From assembly GCA_913019905.1 (NCBI GenBank), contig CAJVZD010000015.1, positions 47,831-111,830 on the forward strand: DNA of 64,000 nucleotides. Reading direction: 5' to 3'. The DNA is from an uncultured Cellvibrionales bacterium (GTDB taxonomy: Bacteria > Pseudomonadota > Gammaproteobacteria > Pseudomonadales > Dasaniaceae). The position numbers were made by a program, and so were the translations under genes. Shown here piece by piece: positions 1-9,421 of this stretch (its first letter is position 1; each line of letters starts with the position of its first letter). A model generated the notes under the pieces. It had not been told where the DNA came from, made no database searches, and saw nothing but the letters and a program-made list of their open reading frames with translations.

Positions 1-210
1 ACCCTAGACCTAGATATTTTATTATATGGCGATGCTACCGTCGAAAAACCCGAACTAACAATACCACACCCAAGGATGCTCGATCGCAACTTCGTTTTAT
101 ATCCACTGTTCGATGTTGCGCCAGCACTCATTCTACCCACAGGTAAATCACTGAAAAGTTTCATCGACAACAGTGCAATGGACAACCTCCATTTGGTGGA
201 TTACCCATAA
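1..210 (+). CDS. folK: HPPK (6-hydroxymethyl-7,8-dihydropterin pyrophosphokinase), 3' part
   Basis: The window opens inside a reading frame of 69 visible residues ending in TAA. It begins with TLDLDILLYG, the HPPK signature whose two aspartates bind the catalytic Mg2+ ions, followed by IPHPRM and an RNFVLYPL segment that matches the family C-terminus. HPPK transfers pyrophosphate from ATP to hydroxymethyl-dihydropterin in folate synthesis, the step before dihydropteroate synthase (folP lies elsewhere in this window at 50583-51485). The 5' end lies outside the window. Placement just upstream of panB/panC is common in Pseudomonas-like genomes. Confidence 0.93.
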   Translation, partial: TLDLDILLYGDATVEKPELTIPHPRMLDRNFVLYPLFDVAPALILPTGKSLKSFIDNSAMDNLHLVDYP

Positions 211-291
211 TCACATACAATGCGCAATTTTACCGCTGGCGCAATTGCCGACCGAGATGAGTAACAACACCAACATCATGGAGAATCAGTT

Positions 292-972
292 TTGATTTAC
301 GAAGCAGTCGGTGCCGGAATAGACCTGAAAGGTCGAACTCCGCCACTTTTCGTTGCTATCGAAGGACCGATTGGCGTCGGTAAAACTACACTCGCAAAGC
401 AATTGGCCAACACCTTCAACTATCAGATGCTATTAGAAAATGCGGCGGAAAACCCTTTTCTTGAACGCTTTTATCAAAATCAGAAAAACGCCGCTCTCGC
501 CACTCAATTGTTTTTTTTGTTCCAACGTAGCCAGCAAATACAGGATTTACGTCAAGGGGATATTTTTGAAACGGTGCGCGTCGCCGATTTTCTTATTAAC
601 AAAGACCGGCTTTTTGCCAAGCTCACGCTAGAGGATGACGAATACAAACTCTACGATAAAGTGTATCAACAACTGACGATCGATGCCCCGAAACCCGACC
701 TGGTAATCTACTTACAGGCATCCGTTGATGTATTAACAGAGCGAATCCAAACCAGGGGAATCGATTATGAACAAAGAATTTCTGCGGATTATTTAAAATC
801 GATTAATGAAGCATACAGCGAATTCTTTCTCTACTACGATGACGCACCGTTGCTCATCGTCAATGCAGATGAACTGGACGCTGTTAATCGCCGGGAAGAC
901 TATGAGCAGCTAGTCGATTATATGCTGAATATACGCAGTGGCCGCCATTACTTTAATCCAACAATACTGTAA
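292..972 (+). CDS. Deoxynucleoside kinase family protein
   Basis: A 226-residue cytosolic kinase that should phosphorylate a deoxynucleoside (dA, dG or dC) for dNTP salvage. The P-loop GPIGVGKT is at residues 25-32, an ADFLINKDR segment holds the family DR motif near residues 98-106, and RGIDYEQRI near 161-169 is the arginine-rich lid. There is no in-frame ATG before residue 50, so the start must be the TTG at 292; a GGAG at 280-283 sits about 8 nt upstream. A five-codon ORF (ATG 278, stop 293-295) overlaps that TTG. The gene lies between folK and panB. The substrate cannot be read from the sequence. Confidence 0.9.
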   Translation: MIYEAVGAGIDLKGRTPPLFVAIEGPIGVGKTTLAKQLANTFNYQMLLENAAENPFLERFYQNQKNAALATQLFFLFQRSQQIQDLRQGDIFETVRVADFLINKDRLFAKLTLEDDEYKLYDKVYQQLTIDAPKPDLVIYLQASVDVLTERIQTRGIDYEQRISADYLKSINEAYSEFFLYYDDAPLLIVNADELDAVNRREDYEQLVDYMLNIRSGRHYFNPTIL

Positions 973-1062
973 ATTACCTTTTTAGAGATCATTGTATAGA
1001 CGACACAATGACCTTAAATGAAGAGCACGAGAATTGGCGATTTCATCGCTTGTGAGGTCACT

Positions 1063-1863
1063 ATGAGTACAGCTAAAAAAGCAACGATCAACACCCTTCA
1101 AGCCCACAAACTGGCAAACGAGAAGTTCTCGATGGTCGCCGCGTATGATGCCACCAGCGCAAAACTGATCGAAGAGGCTGGCATAGAGGTCATTTTGGTT
1201 GGCGATTCTCTCGGTATGGTTTTACAGGGTAATGACAGCACGCTCCCAGTTACCGTCGACGATATTGCCTATCACACCCGCTGTGTGAGTCGCGGCTGTT
1301 CGAAAACACTCATTATCGGCGACCTGCCATTTGGCAGCTATACCACGGTTGAACAAACACTAAGGAACTCGGTAAAACTGATGCAAGCAGGTGCGCATAT
1401 GGTTAAATTCGAGGGCGGAACATGGTTACTAGACAGCATTACCGCGTTAACCGACCGAGGCATCCCCGTATGCGCGCATCTGGGGCTTACCCCACAATCG
1501 GTTAATGCCCTGGGGGGGTTCAAAGTACAAGGACGCGAGCCCGACCGGGCTCGCACCATTCTTGCGGAAGCCCAAGCGGTAGAAAAGGCCGGGGCAAGCA
1601 TGCTGGTACTCGAATGCGTCCCAAGTATCCTTGCAACAGAAATTACCCAAACACTAGCTATACCGGTCGTTGGCATTGGCGCCGGAGCCGGCACAGATGC
1701 GCAAGTATTGGTTTTTCACGACATGCTGGGGCTCTCGTCTCACAGCCCGAGATTTGTCCGCAATTTTCTGGCAGAATGCCCCGATGTACAAAGCGCCTTG
1801 AAGTCCTTTAATGACTGTGTCATCGATGGGTCTTTCCCGGCTGCTGAACACGGTTTTACTTAA
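1063..1863 (+). CDS. panB: 3-methyl-2-oxobutanoate hydroxymethyltransferase
   Basis: First committed enzyme of pantothenate synthesis: it transfers a hydroxymethyl group from methylene-THF to 2-oxoisovalerate, giving ketopantoate. [11 protein letters not shown] near residues 46-56 carries the metal-binding Asp48, GDLPFGSY the second metal Asp, VKFEGG the metal Glu and LECVP the catalytic Glu. The frame is open from an ATG at 1018, but the ATG at 1063 has a GAGGT ribosome site and gives 266 residues, the normal family length, so I prefer it. panC follows 204 nt downstream; panD is not adjacent. Confidence 0.96.
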   Translation: MSTAKKATINTLQAHKLANEKFSMVAAYDATSAKLIEEAGIEVILVGDSLGMVLQGNDSTLPVTVDDIAYHTRCVSRGCSKTLIIGDLPFGSYTTVEQTLRNSVKLMQAGAHMVKFEGGTWLLDSITALTDRGIPVCAHLGLTPQSVNALGGFKVQGREPDRARTILAEAQAVEKAGASMLVLECVPSILATEITQTLAIPVVGIGAGAGTDAQVLVFHDMLGLSSHSPRFVRNFLAECPDVQSALKSFNDCVIDGSFPAAEHGFT

Positions 1864-2067
1864 AATTAAACGTATTGAAACTATACTTTGCGATGCTCTA
1901 TAAATGACATTTTTTTAACTTCTTTGGCATTGATACCCATAAACGATTGAGGCATACTTGCCCGCCTTGCAGCAAAGGCCACTTTCTCCACACAGTGATT
2001 TTGCTTAAACAATGGTCAGGCTCCCTCCCTTTTCGGGGACCACCTACAGAGCAGGATGTTGTTTGAA

Positions 2068-2952
2068 ATGAAAACTTACAGCAGAAGTAAACAACTACGA
2101 ATCTCACTAACCAGCGATAAAAGAAACGGCAATACCATCGCTTTTGTGCCTACTATGGGCAATTTACACGACGGCCATATCCAATTAGTGCGTCGCGCTA
2201 AACAGATAGCCGACAAAGTTGTGGTTAGTATATTTGTGAACCCTCTGCAGTTTGGTGTCAACGAAGATCTCTCCAGCTACCCGCGTACGCTAGCCGCCGA
2301 CAAAGAAAAATTGTTTTCCGAAGGCGTAGACTACCTTCTTTATCCCGATGTAGAGGAAATTTATCCGCACGGAATGAATAAACAAACCCTGGTGATGGTT
2401 CCCGACTTGTCCGACACACTATGCGGCGAAGCACGTCCAGGACATTTTTCAGGCGTTTCCACCGTAGTAACCAAACTGTTTCAGATCGTTCAGCCAGACA
2501 TCGCCATCTTTGGTAAAAAGGACTTTCAGCAGCTTGCCATCATTGAGAAGATGGTCAAAGATCTCTGCATGCCTATTGAAATTCTAGGGGTTGAAACCGC
2601 AAGAGATGTCGATGGGCTTGCGCTCAGTTCGCGCAACGGTTTTTTAACAGAGCAAGAACGCTTAATTGCACCCAAACTGCATAAAGTTCTTCAGGAGTGC
2701 CGTAATGCCATCGCCTGCGGTTTTGATAGCTACCAAGAACTTGAACAGCATTGTTTGGAAAAACTGAAGGCAGCAGGATTTGATCCCGATTATTTCTCTG
2801 TACGGGATGCAGAAACCCTTCAAGAAGTAACGCCTGCGACGGAGCAATTGGTGATATTAGCTGCAGCTAAACTAGGCAGGCCCCGCTTAATCGATAATGT
2901 CACACTGACGCTAAACCCAAGCCAAGACTGGGGCATGTTAGCAACACATTAA
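2068..2952 (+). CDS. panC: Pantothenate synthetase
   Basis: Joins pantoate and beta-alanine with ATP through a pantoyl-adenylate. FVPTMGNLHDGH at residues 26-37 contains the HxGH nucleotide-binding motif (HDGH, 34-37). FGKKDFQQL and LSSRNGFL (the KMSKS-like loop) follow in the expected order. The 294-residue product starting MKTYSR has an AGGA 11 nt upstream; an alternative ATG 12 nt earlier (2056) overlaps that ribosome site and is less likely. The roughly 200-nt spacer after panB shows no clear terminator, so co-transcription is possible. Confidence 0.96.
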   Translation: MKTYSRSKQLRISLTSDKRNGNTIAFVPTMGNLHDGHIQLVRRAKQIADKVVVSIFVNPLQFGVNEDLSSYPRTLAADKEKLFSEGVDYLLYPDVEEIYPHGMNKQTLVMVPDLSDTLCGEARPGHFSGVSTVVTKLFQIVQPDIAIFGKKDFQQLAIIEKMVKDLCMPIEILGVETARDVDGLALSSRNGFLTEQERLIAPKLHKVLQECRNAIACGFDSYQELEQHCLEKLKAAGFDPDYFSVRDAETLQEVTPATEQLVILAAAKLGRPRLIDNVTLTLNPSQDWGMLATH

Positions 2953-3257
2953 ATCGAGAGACCCGTTGATAGGAAAACGCAGACAATGGCGTCTGTTCAA
3001 AACGGGCTCAAGTTATGCAATCAAAGGCGGTGCAGCCGAAATACAGTGATCCTATTTTCGAATTCGGCTAACCTCATTTTTCGACCCTTTATTCCCTTCA
3101 TCCTCAATGCTGGATATTTCCCCTCAATTGGATGATATCCCGCAAAAAACCACCATTTATTGCAACATTTTCTTCTAAAATTTCGTAAAATAGCCATATT
3201 TAATACAAATAATACTCAACATAATAATGTCCCACAAATCTTCTTAGGATGGTCGTC
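2953..3257. other. Intergenic region panC-acs
   Basis: 305 bp without a credible gene. It becomes very AT-rich towards acs, consistent with a promoter for acs, but I could not pick a convincing -35/-10 pair. A GGATAT...ATATCC pair of half-sites lies near 3112-3138. The last few bases hold the acs ribosome site (AGGA at 3246-3249). Confidence 0.4.
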
Positions 3258-5195
3258 ATGCACCATAGCAAAATATTCCCTGTCCCCACCGACGCAATTG
3301 AAAATACTCATATTAATAAACAACAATATGAATCGATGTACCAGGCGTCTGTAGACAATCCTGACCAATTTTGGGCGGACCAAGCTGACGCCTTTTTAAG
3401 CATGGATAAACGCTGGGATAAAGTTAGTGAATCTGACTTTCACAAAGGCGAGGCGGCGTGGTTTATCGGCGCAAAGATGAATGTTTCTACAAACTGTATT
3501 GATCGACACCTGGAAACGAGGGGGGATCAAACAGCGATTATCTGGGAGGGAGATGACCCAGAAGATTCCATGCATGTTACTTACAAGCAACTGCACGAAA
3601 AGGTCTGCAAGCTCGCTAACATTCTTCGAGCTCGCGGTGTAAAGAAAGGCGATCGCGTCTGTATTTACATGCCGATGATTGTAGAAGCCTCTTATGCAAT
3701 GCTGGCCTGTTCTCGAATCGGCGCCATTCACTCAGTCGTTTTTGGAGGATTCTCTCCCGAGGCCCTGAAAGACCGCATCCTCAATTCAGACTGCCAAACT
3801 CTGATTACCGCCGATGAAGGCAGACGAGGGGGCAAAGTTGTACCTCTTAAAGCCAACGCCGACCTCGCTTTAGATTCTTGTCCGAACGTGCACACCGTAA
3901 TAACTGTTAAATGCACCGGCGGCGATATCGACTGGCAGGAATCTCGGGACATTTGGTATCACGAAGAAATGCAACACGCCGCGAGCGATTGTGAAGCGGA
4001 ATTGATGGACAGCGAAGACCCACTGTTCATATTGTATACCTCTGGATCAACCGGCAAACCGAAAGGCGTTTTACACACGACTGCAGGTTATTTATTACAA
4101 GCAGCCATGACTTTTAAATATACCTTTGATTATCACGAGAATGATGTGTTCTGGTGCACCGCCGATGTTGGCTGGATAACCGGACACACCTATTGCGTCT
4201 ATGGGCCTTTGGCCAATGGCGGCACCACGCTTCTTTTTGAAGGCATTCCCACCTATCCCGATGCATCGCGTTTCTGGCAAGTGTGCGATAAACACCAGGT
4301 CAATATATTTTATACGGCGCCCACCGCCATTCGCGCGTTGATGGCACAAGGTGACGAGTTTGTAAAAAGCTCTTCCCGTAGCTCGTTAAAGTTATTGGGT
4401 ACCGTTGGAGAACCAATTAATCCAGAGGCTTGGGAGTGGTATTACAAGGTTGTTGGCGACTCTCTGCGCCCTATCGTTGACACATGGTGGCAGACTGAAA
4501 CCGGTGGTCATATGCTGACTCCGCTGCCTGGCGCTACGGCTCTTAAACCGGGCTCTGCCTGCCAACCGATGTTTGGTGTACAGCCCGTATTACTCGATAG
4601 TGAAGGCCAGGAAATCAATGGTCCCGGCGAAGGTAATCTTGCAATAAAGGCCTCTTGGCCTGGCCAAATTCGCAGCGTTTACGGAGATCACCAACGCTGT
4701 ATTGACACTTACTTCTCGACTTATCCGGGTTATTACTTTACCGGAGACGGTGCCAAGCGTGATGAAGATGGTTATTACTGGATTACGGGACGAGTTGATG
4801 ACGTTCTCAATGTCTCGGGCCATCGCATGGGCACCGCTGAAGTGGAAAGCGCGCTCGTTGAGCACGAAGCAGTAGCAGAAGCCGCTGTCGTTGGCTATCC
4901 TCACGACATAAAGGGTCAAGGCATTTACGCCTATGTGACCCTAATGGAAGGACAGCAACCCTACCCGGAGCTGACGAAAGAGCTCATCTCACTCTGTGTA
5001 CAAGAAATTGGGCCTATCGCCAAACCTGACTTAATTCAGTGGGCACCGGGTTTACCAAAAACTCGCTCTGCTAAAATAATGCGCCGAATTCTCAGAAAAA
5101 TTGCTGCCAACGAGTTAGACAATATGGGTGACACGTCAACGCTGGCGGACCCATCAGTTGTTGAACAACTCATAGAAAACAGACTAAATCGATAA
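3258..5195 (+). CDS. acs: Acetyl-CoA synthetase (AMP-forming)
   Basis: Converts acetate, ATP and CoA to acetyl-CoA, AMP and PPi. The adenylate-forming motifs are in order: [11 protein letters not shown] near residues 260-270, WWQTETGGH near 409-417, [21 protein letters not shown] near 492-512 and the C-terminal [11 protein letters not shown] near 602-612. The catalytic lysine (about 609), the usual target of regulatory acetylation, is present, but the residue before it is Ala where enteric enzymes have Gly (PKTRSGK). The 645-residue length is typical. The ATG at 3258 has AGGA 8 nt upstream; an in-frame ATG at 3249 overlaps that site. It appears to be monocistronic. Confidence 0.96.
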   Translation: MHHSKIFPVPTDAIENTHINKQQYESMYQASVDNPDQFWADQADAFLSMDKRWDKVSESDFHKGEAAWFIGAKMNVSTNCIDRHLETRGDQTAIIWEGDDPEDSMHVTYKQLHEKVCKLANILRARGVKKGDRVCIYMPMIVEASYAMLACSRIGAIHSVVFGGFSPEALKDRILNSDCQTLITADEGRRGGKVVPLKANADLALDSCPNVHTVITVKCTGGDIDWQESRDIWYHEEMQHAASDCEAELMDSEDPLFILYTSGSTGKPKGVLHTTAGYLLQAAMTFKYTFDYHENDVFWCTADVGWITGHTYCVYGPLANGGTTLLFEGIPTYPDASRFWQVCDKHQVNIFYTAPTAIRALMAQGDEFVKSSSRSSLKLLGTVGEPINPEAWEWYYKVVGDSLRPIVDTWWQTETGGHMLTPLPGATALKPGSACQPMFGVQPVLLDSEGQEINGPGEGNLAIKASWPGQIRSVYGDHQRCIDTYFSTYPGYYFTGDGAKRDEDGYYWITGRVDDVLNVSGHRMGTAEVESALVEHEAVAEAAVVGYPHDIKGQGIYAYVTLMEGQQPYPELTKELISLCVQEIGPIAKPDLIQWAPGLPKTRSAKIMRRILRKIAANELDNMGDTSTLADPSVVEQLIENRLNR

Positions 5196-5347
5196 GCCCC
5201 CTATGAACTGAAAGCTCTAAAGAGTTTTAGGATTATTTGACGAAGCAATTGAGGAAAGGAATCAGAAAGCGCAGAAAGACGATTTGAATCTAAAGGAGCG
5301 AGCTGCAACTTGGCCTAATTTCAAGAAGGCATGACTTGTAACTCGCT

Positions 5348-5863
5348 TCAAACGTTGCTAAATAACAATTCGCGGTAATCTTCCTGTTTCATTGGGTACG
5401 GAATTGCACCTGCGCTCACTTCAATCACATAGGCGAACCGAAGATATTCTGTCATCGACATACGAATTATCTCCGAGTGAGTTCCTGCGTTAAAAGTGAT
5501 CTTCCGCTGATCTTCAAATACTGGAATCATGTAAGTATCTAAACCGAATAAATGACCAAAAGGCGGCATCGCGCCAATCTCACAGCGCGGGAAACGATGT
5601 CCAAACTCCTTTTCGCTAGCAAGCGTTATATAATTAACCCCCAACGACGTGGTCAATTCATCCAAATCCACCTGAAAATGAGCGGGTAACACTACCATCG
5701 CCAACTCGCCGTCTATTTTTACCATGACGACTTTTGCAAATGTATTACCGCCTACATGACAAAGCTCGGCTACTTCAGGAGCCGTATAAGCTTTAAGATG
5801 AGATTGGAGGGTATATTCGGCCTTTCTACGGTCAAGGTATTCAATCAGTAGTTGCTCGGACAT
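5348..5863 (-). CDS. YbaK/ProX-type aminoacyl-tRNA deacylase domain protein
   Basis: A 171-residue single-domain protein of the YbaK/EbsC/INS-like family, whose characterised members hydrolyse misacylated tRNAs. Visible family features are the conserved lysine in the NTFAKVVMVKIDGELAMVV strand (about residues 40-58), CEIGAMPPFG in the substrate loop and TFNAGTHSE near the C-terminus. The ATG at 5863 follows a strong GAGGAGG; a TTG just before it is in the same frame. It converges with acs. Which tRNA it edits cannot be told from sequence. Confidence 0.85.
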   Translation of the reverse strand: MSEQLLIEYLDRRKAEYTLQSHLKAYTAPEVAELCHVGGNTFAKVVMVKIDGELAMVVLPAHFQVDLDELTTSLGVNYITLASEKEFGHRFPRCEIGAMPPFGHLFGLDTYMIPVFEDQRKITFNAGTHSEIIRMSMTEYLRFAYVIEVSAGAIPYPMKQEDYRELLFSNV

Positions 5864-6269
5864 CAAGGCCTCCTCATCAGATATATTGATGATCCTTTTT
5901 ACTGCAACTTAGTTCAAGAGTGAAGCGGACGTTGCAATTTTTTTGGACTATTTTTTCATAAGTATTACGCTCAATGAGTTATGGCTGCATCTAAGCAAAT
6001 TACTTAAAGTTGTGTTCTTTTCCTGTTGATAATAAAGGACTATTTCAGGTATTTTGTGAATATTTACCGATTAGCTGTTCATTTATTAATCCACACTTTG
6101 ATCGCGCTGCGTAGCTTGACTACTTTAACAATGAGGAACACGCAACAACGTCATGGAAACGAATCCAGTTCTTATCCCATAGAGCTGCTCTGCTATCATA
6201 TAAACCAGCGCTGCGATCATTTTAGCCTGCGTTTGTAACCCAGCGTTGCCGTCATATAAACCACCACTA
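5864..6269. other. Intergenic region between the YbaK-like gene and polB
   Basis: About 400 bp, AT-rich, with no gene I can support. The part nearest 5864 should hold the promoter of the YbaK-like gene. A 12-bp motif TCATATAAACCA occurs twice (6196-6207 and 6252-6263) just beyond the polB stop. I see no clear terminator for polB. Short plus-strand frames here lack ribosome sites and protein-like composition. Confidence 0.4.
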
Positions 6270-8663
6270 TTACTCGAACAAGCCCAACTGTTGATCAATA
6301 ATCGCGGCGAGACTGTCTTCGAGGAAATACAAAATACCGTCGGCCACCGGAGCGAGCTGACGATCGATATAATGCTGATAATCAATCAGGGACAATTGCT
6401 TATTAACGGGTTCTGCGCCATTCACCGTTATAATGTATTCTATCCAATCTCCTCGGCGAATTTTCTCCGACGATTGGTAAACCAGCTTTCGCGCGGCCTG
6501 AACATGCGGCGGAATATTTCGCTGGTAGTCTTCCAGCTTTCTGCGCAATCGTTTCCGGTAAATTAGCTCCGCATCGCTTTGTCCAGTGATAACCTTTTTA
6601 ACCGTTTCTTTCACAAAATCACGGTATGGTTCATTGAAGAAAACTCGGCGATAAAGCTCCGACTGAAATGTTCGGGCCAACCGAGTCCAGTCGGTGCGAA
6701 CATTTTCCAAACCCTTAAACACCAATTTTGGCTTTCCATCATCATCAACGACACCGGCGTAACGTTTTTTACTGCCTTTGTCTGAACCTCTGATGGTCGG
6801 CATCAAAAAGCGCTGGAAATGAGTTTCAAACTCTATTTCCAATGCACAATCAAGATTATAGTCTTGCCGCAATCTCTCTTGCCACCACACATTTAGCTGT
6901 GCCTCTAATTTCTTACCTAGCGCAAGAGCTGCCTCGTCATTCGTTACATTTTTTAACCAAACGAAAACTGAGTCGGTATCTCCATAAATAACGGAGCACT
7001 GACTTCTCAATGAGCTTTCATTTTCAATATAGGCAGCTGTTTGTTGAATGATCTGATGTCCCCTCAGGGTTATTGAGCTTGCCAATCGACTATCAAAAAA
7101 ACGGCACCCACTCGCACCGAGCACCCCATAAAATGAATTCATCAATATCTTTATGGCGTGAGACAGCGCGTCATCGCTGCTAGCCTTAGCTTGATCCCGC
7201 GACTGCCAGAGCTCTGCAATAATTTGCGGTAGTAGACTGTTATGTTTCGAGAACCATGCCCCCCTGAACCCGGGAACCAGATCATCTTGATCCAAATCCT
7301 GTTCGAGACCGATAGCCATACCCATAGGATCGATTTTGAAACTTCGGATAATACTGGGATAAAGGCTTTTGAAATCCAAAACCAAGACATGATCAAATAT
7401 CCCCGGTTGCGAATTCATCACAAAACCGCCCGGGCTGGGCTCCACCGTTTCACTTAAATGGCTATTTGGCGCTGCGTAACCCTGTCGATGCAGAAGTGGT
7501 AAGTAACGAAAATCAAATGAGGCCACCGACCCACCCATTCGGTCTAAGGGCAATCCCGTTAACTGACTTCGAGCAATACCAAATTGCAATAAGTTTGTCT
7601 TTGCAAATATATCAACAACCAACTTGCAGTCTTTAATATTGTAATCAACAAATGATTGCTTATCGTGCAAATATAAATCCGTTATCTGATCGCCTCTATC
7701 ACTTCCAAGTAATAATTTCCCATCATTCAATAATACATTCGCGACATTATTTAAGGAAAAACTTTCGAATTGATAGGCGGCAGCTTTTAACAAATCGATT
7801 CCGTCCAAAACAACTCGACCCGGAACAGAAATTGCCCGGCGCTCGCCCTCATCATCCAACGTGCGCCAATGTGCATTGGACCGACCTCTACCTAGACGAA
7901 AAGGTAGCTGGTTTTTGTCACAAATTCGTTGCAAAAACCACATATCAAAATTAATGACATTCCAACCAATGATAATGTCGGGATCATAATCATCGAGCCA
8001 ATCGAGAAAAGCCGCCATCAGCTTTTTTTCGTTGGGATAGACCTCAACATTCACACCGATGGGTTCTTCTGAAACGACAAAAACTTTTGAAAACTCCACG
8101 CCAGAATCATTTGCATAAAGACCAATTGAATAGAGCGACAATCCCTGCATAGCGCATTCTATATCTAAGGAAAGAACCTTAAAGTCAGGATAATAGTTGC
8201 TGGCTTTGACGTCGGGACTCAGTATTTTTTTAAAAGGCGGGGAGCTGATACCGGCTCGATTAGCGGCGACGTCAATACCGCGAGCACGAATAGAGCCAAG
8301 AACAAAATGTTCCATAAGAAAACGATCATAGGGATTGATATCTGACTCTAATGGCGAGAGCCCCTTCGCCAATAAGACCTCGCGAGCTTCTCGAAGTGTT
8401 CGCTGGGAGTCAAAATAATACGCGCACACCGGCTCCATCGAAAATGTCTGCATAGCAACATTTTTTCGAGTCCAATTATGAAAGGTACTTAACAGACTGT
8501 CGGCAATATCGCACTCTGAATGGGCTAAGAAAAAGACAACTTTTTGCTCAGGAACAATAAGTAGAACTGGGCCTGTTGAAGTCGATATCCAAAATTCAAG
8601 CTCAACACCTTGCCGCGTGTCTCGCCACTGCCTACTAAGAATAAAACCGTGGCCATCAAACAT
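6270..8663 (-). CDS. polB: DNA polymerase II (family B)
   Basis: Replicative-fold family B polymerase used for lesion bypass and restart in gammaproteobacteria. The 3'-5' exonuclease motifs are intact: LSLDIE (near 165), WNVINFD (near 236) and YNIKDCK (near 341). The polymerase motifs follow: DFKSLYPSI (near 434), NSFYGVLG (near 511) and YGDTDSVFV (near 562), so both activities are expected. At 797 residues it matches E. coli PolB (783). E. coli polB is LexA-controlled; I see no CTGT-N8-ACAG box in the short spacer above this start, though a promoter further upstream is possible because the YajG-like gene lies 28 nt upstream on the same strand. Confidence 0.96.
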   Translation of the reverse strand: MFDGHGFILSRQWRDTRQGVELEFWISTSTGPVLLIVPEQKVVFFLAHSECDIADSLLSTFHNWTRKNVAMQTFSMEPVCAYYFDSQRTLREAREVLLAKGLSPLESDINPYDRFLMEHFVLGSIRARGIDVAANRAGISSPPFKKILSPDVKASNYYPDFKVLSLDIECAMQGLSLYSIGLYANDSGVEFSKVFVVSEEPIGVNVEVYPNEKKLMAAFLDWLDDYDPDIIIGWNVINFDMWFLQRICDKNQLPFRLGRGRSNAHWRTLDDEGERRAISVPGRVVLDGIDLLKAAAYQFESFSLNNVANVLLNDGKLLLGSDRGDQITDLYLHDKQSFVDYNIKDCKLVVDIFAKTNLLQFGIARSQLTGLPLDRMGGSVASFDFRYLPLLHRQGYAAPNSHLSETVEPSPGGFVMNSQPGIFDHVLVLDFKSLYPSIIRSFKIDPMGMAIGLEQDLDQDDLVPGFRGAWFSKHNSLLPQIIAELWQSRDQAKASSDDALSHAIKILMNSFYGVLGASGCRFFDSRLASSITLRGHQIIQQTAAYIENESSLRSQCSVIYGDTDSVFVWLKNVTNDEAALALGKKLEAQLNVWWQERLRQDYNLDCALEIEFETHFQRFLMPTIRGSDKGSKKRYAGVVDDDGKPKLVFKGLENVRTDWTRLARTFQSELYRRVFFNEPYRDFVKETVKKVITGQSDAELIYRKRLRRKLEDYQRNIPPHVQAARKLVYQSSEKIRRGDWIEYIITVNGAEPVNKQLSLIDYQHYIDRQLAPVADGILYFLEDSLAAIIDQQLGLFE

Positions 8664-8691
8664 GTCTTTTCATATTTTTTTGGCGGGCATT

Positions 8692-9258
8692 TTAGATATT
8701 CCTAAGAAACGATTTTAACTTAGGATCAGAAAACAATCGTTGCAATGTCGTCGACAATAGATCGTTAATCATTTGCTCATTTTGTTTCATCGTCGGTGTT
8801 ATTACTGTTTGCTTTGTTTCCTGAGTTTTATAGCGGCCATGATAAGTTTCACCGGCATAGCTCGCCTCGACCGTCAACAAAGCTTCTAACATAACTTTTT
8901 TGGCGACCAGTTCTTTGGGAATATCGTAACTCAGGCTTTCAATAATAATCTTAACAATAGCCGTGTCTTTTTCGAGCGAGTTTACAACAAAGCCCTCTGT
9001 TGCCAGCTTCGCTGTTGCGGCGGTAGCGATCGCAGCATCCAGGTTATTAGCCAAAGAAATGACACTTGTATTTTCGTAAACACCACCGCGCGTTCCGACT
9101 TCCTTTTTCTCTCGTCGGTCTTCGACCACTATACTAACAGCGCGACTATTACCATAATTCTCACTGATGCCACCGATAACAGGATTAATCGCCAGCTGTT
9201 GCGGGCTATATGCACAGGACATTACAGCGATGGATAAAACGAAAAGTATTATTTTCAC
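8692..9258 (-). CDS. YajG-family lipoprotein
   Basis: A 188-residue predicted lipoprotein. The GTG at 9258 has a strong AAGGAAGGA just upstream and gives KIILFVLSIAVMSC, a short signal peptide ending in a lipobox with Cys at about residue 14. The upstream open frame to 9309 has no signal logic. The rest, with SIVVEDRREKKEVGTRGG and repeated alternating strands, resembles the YajG family, whose function is not established. It lies 28 nt from polB on the same strand, so the two may be co-transcribed. Confidence 0.75.
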   Translation of the reverse strand: MKIILFVLSIAVMSCAYSPQQLAINPVIGGISENYGNSRAVSIVVEDRREKKEVGTRGGVYENTSVISLANNLDAAIATAATAKLATEGFVVNSLEKDTAIVKIIIESLSYDIPKELVAKKVMLEALLTVEASYAGETYHGRYKTQETKQTVITPTMKQNEQMINDLLSTTLQRLFSDPKLKSFLRNI

Positions 9259-9376
9259 GGGTCCTTCCTTGTAAAACGATATTTTGCCCCCCAAACATCG
9301 GGTGACCAAATTGAAAAATAAGATATTGAGGGTGTTTTTTACTGTAGCGACCTATCATTTAAGAAAGATAGATCAA

Positions 9377-9397
9377 GGCAGAAGACGTTTTTCTGCC
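9377..9397 (-). terminator. Weak hairpin between the DUF2333 gene and the YajG-like gene
   Basis: GGCAGAA (9377-9383) and TTCTGCC (9391-9397) form a 7-bp stem with a 7-nt loop just after the DUF2333 stop codon. On the minus strand the tract that follows is only moderately T-rich, so termination would be weak. Confidence 0.3.
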
Positions 9398-9421
9398 TAT
9401 CAATCTCGGTAAGCTCTTATG

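Noticed and set aside
1532..1551. Perfect 9-bp inverted repeat (GCGAGCCCG...CGGGCTCGC) within panB
   Set aside because: It lies in conserved coding sequence (QGREPDRAR), so the palindrome is explained by codon choice; no regulatory context.
5982..6238. Short plus-strand ORF (70 codons, from 6026) before polB
   Set aside because: Overlaps nothing conserved, lacks a ribosome site, and the composition is not protein-like.
8664..8691. Possible LexA site upstream of polB
   Set aside because: Looked for CTGT-N8-ACAG in the polB/YajG-like spacer and found none; SOS control cannot be claimed from this window.
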